A stretch of 64,000 nucleotides of DNA from Lactarius indigo (Eukaryota > Basidiomycota > Agaricomycetes > Russulales > Russulaceae), in assembly GCA_025766275.1 (NCBI GenBank), contig JAFKAC010000001.1, positions 3,944,658-4,008,657 on the forward strand. The letters run 5' to 3'. The position numbers and the translations under genes were made by a program. The notes under the pieces are model-generated. The model had not been told where the DNA came from. It saw only the letters and a program-made list of their open reading frames with translations, and made no database searches. Positions 57,791 through 64,000 of this stretch are shown one piece after another; the stretch's first letter is position 1; each line of letters starts with the position of its first letter.

Positions 57791-58999
57791 CACCAAAAAG
57801 TCGAGCAGCACGAAGTGGGATCCGGACGAAGAGGAAAATGGAGATGGCAGCGGTAGCAGAGAGTGAGCATGGAGTCGTAGAACTCCGAACTGACACAAAA
57901 CAACAAAACAAGGAACATCTACCGGCCGCCCGGGCCGCCTCGAATTCTGGGCGACAAACTGGCGACAAGGTGCGACGTCTTTTCTTTCTGATGATCCAAT
58001 CGCTCTCACTCTGCCTTCCTTCCCTCACTCAATATTTACTTCCAGGTTATTCCTGCACGTATATCATCTCAAACAGCCTCGACGCGTTGTCTGGCTGTCT
58101 TGGGTGGATTTACTGTTGCCCCTTTCCCTCTCTCTGTCATTGCCTCCAGCCAACGCGTGTCTTGTCGCGAACAACTTCGATGCTTTGAAAATGCTAACTG
58201 CATACCTCGCTCTGGCTGAGACCTCTCAGAACCCTGCCTCGCTTAAGACTTGGTTAGTTCTCATGGATCAACAGACGGGTTGTGTGTTGAGCTGAATATT
58301 ACTAAACAGTGCTGTCGGAGTCAGTCGGACATCGTACAGTCGTGCGTGACGAGGTCAGCCGATAAAATAGAGCTCTATAATAGCAACCCAGAGGCAGGTG
58401 ACTTAACGATGCGATATCGTGATAGGTGCAAACTCAAAGTTGTATTGCGATGGAACTGAAGGTGATGATGGTGATTCGCGTTTCGCAACTTTCCCGATTA
58501 CTCCCTCTCTGCTCCCTTTACTATACTCGCTCTGACCCTTAACGCCTTGCTATATTTTCCACTGTATCTACATGACTCGTCTCATGTCCTGTGTTTTGTT
58601 CCTCCCATCTGCCTACTTTCGCCTACTCCTTCACGACTTAGCTACATGTTTTTTTCTGAATTTAAACCTTATCCCTCGTGCTGAATAAATCAGGTCGCGA
58701 CTTTCCCGTTCTATTTGGTGTGAATCTTGACTCAAAGGCCCAGTCGCGAGCAGTCCCAGTCCAAGTCTCAAAAGAAATAACGAATCCCCGTCACTTTATC
58801 GCAGCCGTTCTCGCTTGTTCGCTCTCACAAATCAGTAGCAAGCTCGTCTAGTTTTCTTTATCCTTTTCTCTTCCTAACAGAAATCAACAACTTAGGGGTC
58901 AACCGAGCGAAATGATCAGATGTGTTGTAGATTCACAGACGCTGCGTTTACATACACAAAGACGGGTCACCCTGTCAACATAAGCACTGCCTACAGTCA
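57791..58999. other. Region without a supported gene
   Basis: Pyrimidine-rich stretches around 58000-58140 and 58480-58640 and no recognisable exon. It contains the 3' flank of the minus-strand gene that ends at 59000. Confidence 0.45.
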
Positions 59000-60612
59000 T
59001 CACCCTGGCACCGATTTCTCTCGAATCTCTTTCTCCTTCCTCGTTTTTGTGGTGACGGTCGATGCACGGGTTATCCAACTTGGTTCTCCGTTGGCGCGGA
59101 TAGCAAGAACTCGATCATGATTGAGTGGGGACTCCACCCCCGATGAAACGCGCTCCCATTGATTGACTATGCTGAGCATCCAATATAGAAATATATTTCT
59201 AGAAGTGTCAAGGTGAACATAAAGATGTCCAGTTTTGGCCTGGGGGATAGTAGGCGGCATTAGGATGCTCGAATTAGACTTGCCAAAGTACCAGATGGTG
59301 TAACCGCTTCCAGAATTAGAAGAGAAGGATCGTTGGCGCATCTGATAAGAGGCTCCGATGTTCGTGTCCGTGGGCTTGGGCCCAGGCGCACCAGGTGGTG
59401 TTAGTGATGTCGACGGAGACGTGCTAGAACAAAAAAAAAAACAAGGCCATGAGAACCATATGGGGAACTGAGGGCACGAACATACCCTTGCGACTGCACT
59501 TTCGCTAGCTTTGCGATACCAAGAAGAGCAGGAATTATACTTTGTTTATCGTGAGGGGAGATAGCCAGAGAGTCGAGTTGAGCATTAAAAACTGAATCAA
59601 AGTCCTCTCCGCTGAAACCACCCGCTATCAGACAGGACATGGCACGGGCGACAAGGGGCATGGATGGAGAAGATGTGTGTGGTTGGAGGAAAGCAGCGAT
59701 TGACTGGGTAATCATGTCCATGGTACCACTGCTAGAGGATATATCCACGAGACGTGTCAGATAAATTGGAATTGTAGAGAGAGAAAAGTGAAAGCGACCT
59801 GGTTGCCGGAGCCATCATAGAATTTGAAGGAGCAGCTTGGTCAATAGACCGACTAACGATGAGACGGTTTAGCAGATCTGAGAACAAAAGGTCGCGACTC
59901 ACTCCATTACTTTCGCTACATTCGATAGCCGACTGTCGGGTTCCATATGATAACGCCTCATTGGAAACCTCTGTCGGAGAATTGTCTAATTCGTGTGGGA
60001 CACAATGAGTACAAGGGTCAAGCCATATGAGAGAAGAGAACCTTCGTGGCATTCGGGGCTATGTCACTACTATCAAGCTGAACCGAGAAGCATTCGTCGT
60101 CATCGCTACCTGAGGGATCCATGCGAGCTTGCGAATTCTAGTACCTCGGAATAAACTTTGGGAAGGGGAGGATAGCACCGCGACAGTCCATCTGAACATC
60201 CAATTTATCTGTCAAGATGATCAGGCGATGGCAAATAGCGCGTCAGGAGTTGCCAATTTCCGCAGCACGCGATCAAGTGTCTCATTGTCCACATTTCTCG
60301 TAAAGTCAGATCATATGGGAACAGTATGGGAACCAAACGAGTCAACGGGCTGTCCTAGACGCCGTCTGAAAGAAATGAAGCCCACCAGAACTGTCAACAG
60401 AACCTCTATATCCGGCGAACAATGGCGATGTCATCCTTCCTGAGATCACCTTCAACAGCTTGTCAAAAGCTAAGTGTTCTGTTCCCCAGAGATGGCCAGT
60501 CACCGTGCAAGGTCCGGTCTGAAGTATCAGAGAAGGAATTTCAGTCACTTGTACGAACGAAAAGTGTAACACTTACAGGGACACCACCCAGTGTGCGGCG
60601 GTGGACAATCAT
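59000..60612 (-). CDS. Unrecognised multi-exon gene
   Basis: Several minus-strand segments have clear coding character and fit together with short introns. Exon 1 60612-60577 (MIVHRRTLGGVP) joins exon 2 60518-60450 (GPCTVTGHLWGTEHLAFDKL). Middle exons include NVDNETLDRVLRKLATPDAL (about 60300-60220) and LSYGTRQSAIECSESNGVS (about 59980-59900). A helical stretch FSGEDFDSVFNAQLDSLAIS with ALLGIAKLAKVQSQG precedes an intron at about 59486-59426. The last exon begins TSPSTSLTPPGAPGPK and holds YTIWYFGKSNSSILMPP and LYVHLDTSRNIFLYWMLSIV before the stop at 59000. Some middle junctions are unresolved. I do not recognise the family. It sits between two near-identical repeat blocks. Confidence 0.6.
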
Positions 60613-61370
60613 TGTCAGTCAATTCTAACACGGTTTAAGTTCGTCAGAGCCGTGCAACGTCGCGAAGAGACTAGCACATAGGATTCAAGATTGCATTGTT
60701 ACGTATTCAGGCCCGCGCCCACTTTCGCACCCACGCTACCCACGCACATATCATAACGGCATATCGCCATTGGTGCTCGCTTCTGCGCTAGAGATCATAG
60801 CTCATTGTAATATAATTGTGGGTTCGCGCCCGTCGCGACATCGCATTGTCATTCTTCTCCTAAGGTTAGAGGTCAGAGTCCATTGTAACATTATTTTGGG
60901 CTAGTCTCACGTTGCGTGACTAGTAGATCGCGACGCTCGTGATCATGATAAGCACCTCAAACGACGTTGACTGCCTGAGTCACGCGTCACGGCTGAATGA
61001 CATCCCCATTGTTCGAATAGTAGTACTTAGCTCATCACGATGAGAACTAACCTACAAATCGAAAGCGTATGATGCGATTGTTGCTCGTTGCCAGAGTCGT
61101 GACGAGAATCTGAGTACATCAGCTCAGATATAATATAAGCAAGACGCACACATGTGAACGCTCACTTTTCATCCGCAACATTGCGGACAAGAGCATTGAA
61201 TGGACCTGGTCATTTTTTGAAGAAGGAAAGGGTTGCGGATTGAAGCACAAGAATACCATTGTGTACAATTGATTTTCGAATCAACTGCAGATCCAATTAC
61301 GCACTGCCCCTGTGCGACTCGATTCCTTCTAACCCATTTGTCAAGAATATTGTTGTTAAAGGAATACACG
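60613..61370. other. Upstream intergenic region, no gene seen
   Basis: Contains two similar AT-leaning passages (ATTGTAATATAATTGTGGG near 60808 and ATTGTAACATTATTTTGGG near 60880), perhaps an old duplication. No coding exon. Confidence 0.45.
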
Positions 61371-61379
61371 CAACACTTA

Positions 61380-62130
61380 TACGCCACGGACTGCCCACTT
61401 GTAGCAGTAGACTCACGAGAGGCGGTGGCTTACCACTCACGCCCTGCCCCACCTTCCTCTTCTCCGACCCGACACCTGGTGCCAAGTCAGGATTGACCGT
61501 CAACAGACGGCGAGTACTAACGGTTGCCCACGAGAGGCAGCAGGACCGGCCACAATGATATCGACCCAGCAACGCGCGCGCCAGTGCCAAAGGCATCCGA
61601 ATGCGGCTCACCCCACTACGACTCCGCGACGGCGGTAGGAGGAGGGTGGCCTAAGGTCGTCAGAGGGCGACAGCGGAGGAAGAGGCATGGAGCAGCGTTC
61701 CAGGGGCCTCCAGCCCGGAGACCAGGACTGTCTGTAGAAGTAACTAGAGAAGTCAGGATGTAGTAATAGGGCACGGAAAGGAGGCGACGTACTCACCTCG
61801 ACGACGACGACAGAGAGAGAGTATATCGAGCGTCGCTCCACGGCCAGGACTCGACAGACGACAGGCTCGCCACTCCCGTCCTGCCCCGCCTTCCTCTTCT
61901 CCGACCGACACCTGGTGCCAAGTCAGGATTGACCGTCAACAGACGGCGAGTACTAACGGTCGCCCACTAGAGGCAGCAGGACCGGCCACAATGATATCGA
62001 CTCAGCAACGCGCGCGCCGGTGCCAAAGGCATCCGAACGCGGCTCACCCCACTACGACTCCGCGACGGCGGTAGGAGGAGGGCGGCCTAAGGTCGTCAGA
62101 GGGCGACGGCGGAGGGAAAGTCCTGGAGTA
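61380..62130. repeat. Tandem array of roughly 430-bp units, right block (two units)
   Basis: Two copies of the unit described at 56030-57240. The first (61440-61790) is closest to the first left unit, the second (61870-62130) to the last left unit, so the right block looks like the left block with its middle unit missing. Confidence 0.85.
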
Positions 62131-62858
62131 GCGATCCAAGGACATTCAACCTAGAGAGTTGCGAATTTGACCGGGTTTTGATCTGGAAGAAAGGGTGACC
62201 CATAGACATCGAGAAAAGAGAGAGAGAAAACTCACTTGGAAAGGTATACAGAGCGTTGCCACCGAAAACGAAGCGAGGCAGGCCAACGAAAACGAAAGTC
62301 TACGACGTGGGTCAAACCAAATCATAAGTGCCACCAGGCAGGGGGGAAGCACGAGTACTCCTACCGAGACAACCAGGCGGCACGCCAAGGTCGCTCGTGA
62401 AGGGTGTCATGAAGAAGGGATGAGAATAAAAAACGGGAAGAGCTTGGAGAACTTGGGAATTGAGGACACCAAGCAAGAGGAAGGAAAGGGGGGGGGGGGC
62501 AACGAACGCTCCCTCCGAGGCAACCTTGACGGCACGTTAAGGTTTCCCGTGAGGGGCGGGGTGTGGAAAGAGGGTGCATGACTCTGAGAGCCTGAAACTT
62601 GAGGATTGTCGTGGTAGAGGAGATCGGACCAGAGTCAGAGCTGGTGTGAAGAAAAGCGGCTAAGGACAGTGTGTCTGTGGACACTGGTTCTGACTCCACA
62701 CTCTAGCCGAGCTGACGGCCATTTAAATTTGCGGGCAAAACTCATAAAGGCTTCACCCTCACCCTCGTCTCAGTCATAACGTCCAGTATGCCACGCCCAA
62801 AAGGACGCCTACTAGGTGTTACCGTGCGCCGTCCCAGTTATGTCCACAGCTTCGCTTG

Positions 62859-63355
62859 ATGAGCACTGCTCGTCGTCGATCACCCACTCCGGAGACAAAG
62901 AAGCGGAAGAATCCAGTTTGGGTGCCCGAGGATGGGGGCATCAGCAAAGAGATTAGCTGGCTTCAGGACGATATTGCAGCCAATCCATGTCCGGAGTCGA
63001 CACGATCCCGACAAGAGCCTGCCATGAGTCGCTACCATGGGGCTCCATCCAAACCTCAACCCGAACCTAAAGAGAAGAGGCGCCACTCCCGCCGGAGCCG
63101 GAAGAAGGCTAAGAGAAAGGCGCTAACAGGGTCACAGGAGGATTCCGCCCGCCCCGAGGCCCTGATCGAGCCCAGGATCCCACCCCTCCGAGGAAGAAGG
63201 CTAAGGTGCTGACAGAGTCACAGGAGGGGCCCGCCTCCCGATCGAGCCCGAGGTTCCCGCCTCCCCGATCGAGCCTGGTTCCCACCCTTCCGAGATCTGA
63301 AGTCACTCCCTCCCGGATGCAGCTTGAGGTCATAGACCTCACCGGGGAAGACTAA
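62859..63355 (+). pseudogene. Lysine-rich protein with C-terminal SUMO-interaction-like motif, one frameshift
   Basis: ATG 62859 opens a basic, Pro/Ser-rich frame (RRRSPTPETKKRKNPVWVPE, KEKRRHSRRSRKKAKRK) that stops at 63210. From about 63180 a neighbouring frame continues the same style (PPRKKAKVLTESQEGP) and ends LEVIDLTGED at TAA 63353. VIDLT followed by acidic residues is a typical SUMO-interaction motif. The shared RKKAK...LT.SQE block suggests an internal repeat, and the frame switch falls in the C-rich run near 63178-63190. Could be a gene with a one-base lesion, an unrecognised intron, or part of a mobile element. Confidence 0.4.
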
Positions 63356-63739
63356 GCGAGGAAATTCGCGACCTATATGGTACGTTTTGTGCATTCGATA
63401 TTGGCTCTCGACCGATCTCTGCTTCCCTTCGCCATCCTTCGCCCTCATGTTCTCGCCTTCCCCATACGCTAACTTCCTCTCTTCTTAATCCCAGTCTCGT
63501 CGTGTCTTCACTCTCGTCGCTCTCTGCCTCTCCTCATCATTCTCTTGGGTCGCTAGCGCCCTGACTCGACCCCGGACACCTGCTTGACGCCACCGGATGG
63601 CCTCGCCTCGGATTCCTGCCCGACTCATTCCGTTCGCTCTCACCCTGCTCGTCGTATCTATACTGTCCCTGTTTTTCCCCCTTACACTCTCCTTGTCTCT
63701 CACTATACCTATGACTTAGTCTTAGAACGCGTTGTATAC

Positions 63740-63800
63740 CGGCTCGTGTGTATATAAACCGTTCGTTCTGACTCGCAATCTAGTACACCGTTCTTCTCCC
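63740..63800 (+). promoter_or_regulatory. TATA-containing promoter-like segment
   Basis: GTGTATATAAACCG lies near 63748-63761, followed about 30 nt later by a C/T-rich stretch ending TTCTTCTCCCCTATG. It resembles an LTR or gene promoter pointing rightwards, with the transcribed part off the window or in the last 200 bp. Confidence 0.3.
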
Positions 63801-64000
63801 CTATGAGGGAGATGACAGTTCTCATCGTCACAATTAAGAGGTCGCACACTTAGTTGCACATTCAAAATCTGCAAAGAAGTTGAAGAGGACAATGGAAAAA
63901 GGCAGTTCTGTGGTGACGGTCTTCTTTGTGGTCGAATGTTTTACTATCGAACAGTACTAGATCGTCTTAAGTGTAGTATCGTGCTTGTATGTGCTTGTAT

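Noticed and set aside
57292..58188. 298-codon plus-strand frame with repeated 44-residue peptide
   Set aside because: The repeat unit length is close to a multiple of three, which keeps the frame open. The minus strand is equally open and no motif is present.

Overview
The window is nuclear DNA of a basidiomycete fungus, most likely an agaricomycete. Protein-coding genes are split by many short introns (about 43-150 nt, GT-AG with some GC-AG). The recognisable housekeeping proteins are fungal, and the mobile elements (a Tf1/sushi-like chromovirus, a Copia element, and a long-spacer DDE transposon with TA target) fit a basidiomycete. I had no database access, so family names rest on recognised motifs.

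Layout. 1-6.7 kb is gene-dense: a DUF3445/HODM-like haem protein (-), the mitochondrial ATP synthase d subunit (+), GDP-L-fucose synthase (-) and a tiny divergent ORF (+). 6.8-17.7 kb is a nested insertion: a roughly 3.07-kb DNA transposon with 27-bp terminal inverted repeats, split by a 7,785-bp LTR retrotransposon with 502-bp LTRs that differ, by eye, at one base. 19.2-33.8 kb holds four tandem minus-strand copies of an F-BAR/RhoGAP gene. The upper three read as intact 13-exon genes and the fourth is a clear pseudogene; a fifth remnant of the first exon lies inverted at 38.6 kb. 34.3-38.1 kb carries a hexokinase with two frameshifts, divergent from an intact AP-3 mu subunit gene. 40.8-42.5 kb is a long TTTTTG microsatellite just past the stop of a C2H2 zinc-finger gene. 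45.5-46.0 kb is a solo LTR related to the chromovirus. 46.9-53.65 kb is a decayed minus-strand Copia element with a truncated 5' LTR. 53.65-64 kb is dominated by satellite-like repeats, with one unrecognised multi-exon gene (59.0-60.6 kb) and a lysine-rich ORF ending in a SUMO-interaction-like motif.

The strongest signals are in the chromovirus. It has a textbook -1 frameshift cassette between gag and pol (G GGT TTT heptamer, 7-nt spacer, hairpin). It has an 11-nt primer-binding site complementary to the inferred first 11 nt of its own transcript, which implies Tf1-type self-priming, and the same sequence forms an inverted repeat across the start site that is kept in the diverged solo LTR. 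It also carries an extra ORF behind pol, in the pol frame. The other notable set is the F-BAR/RhoGAP cluster, whose RhoGAP domains all have serine where the catalytic arginine finger is expected and which use recurrent GC-AG introns.

The single-copy genes are ordinary and do not form an obvious pathway together. Most of the window's interest lies in duplication, decay and nested transposition.
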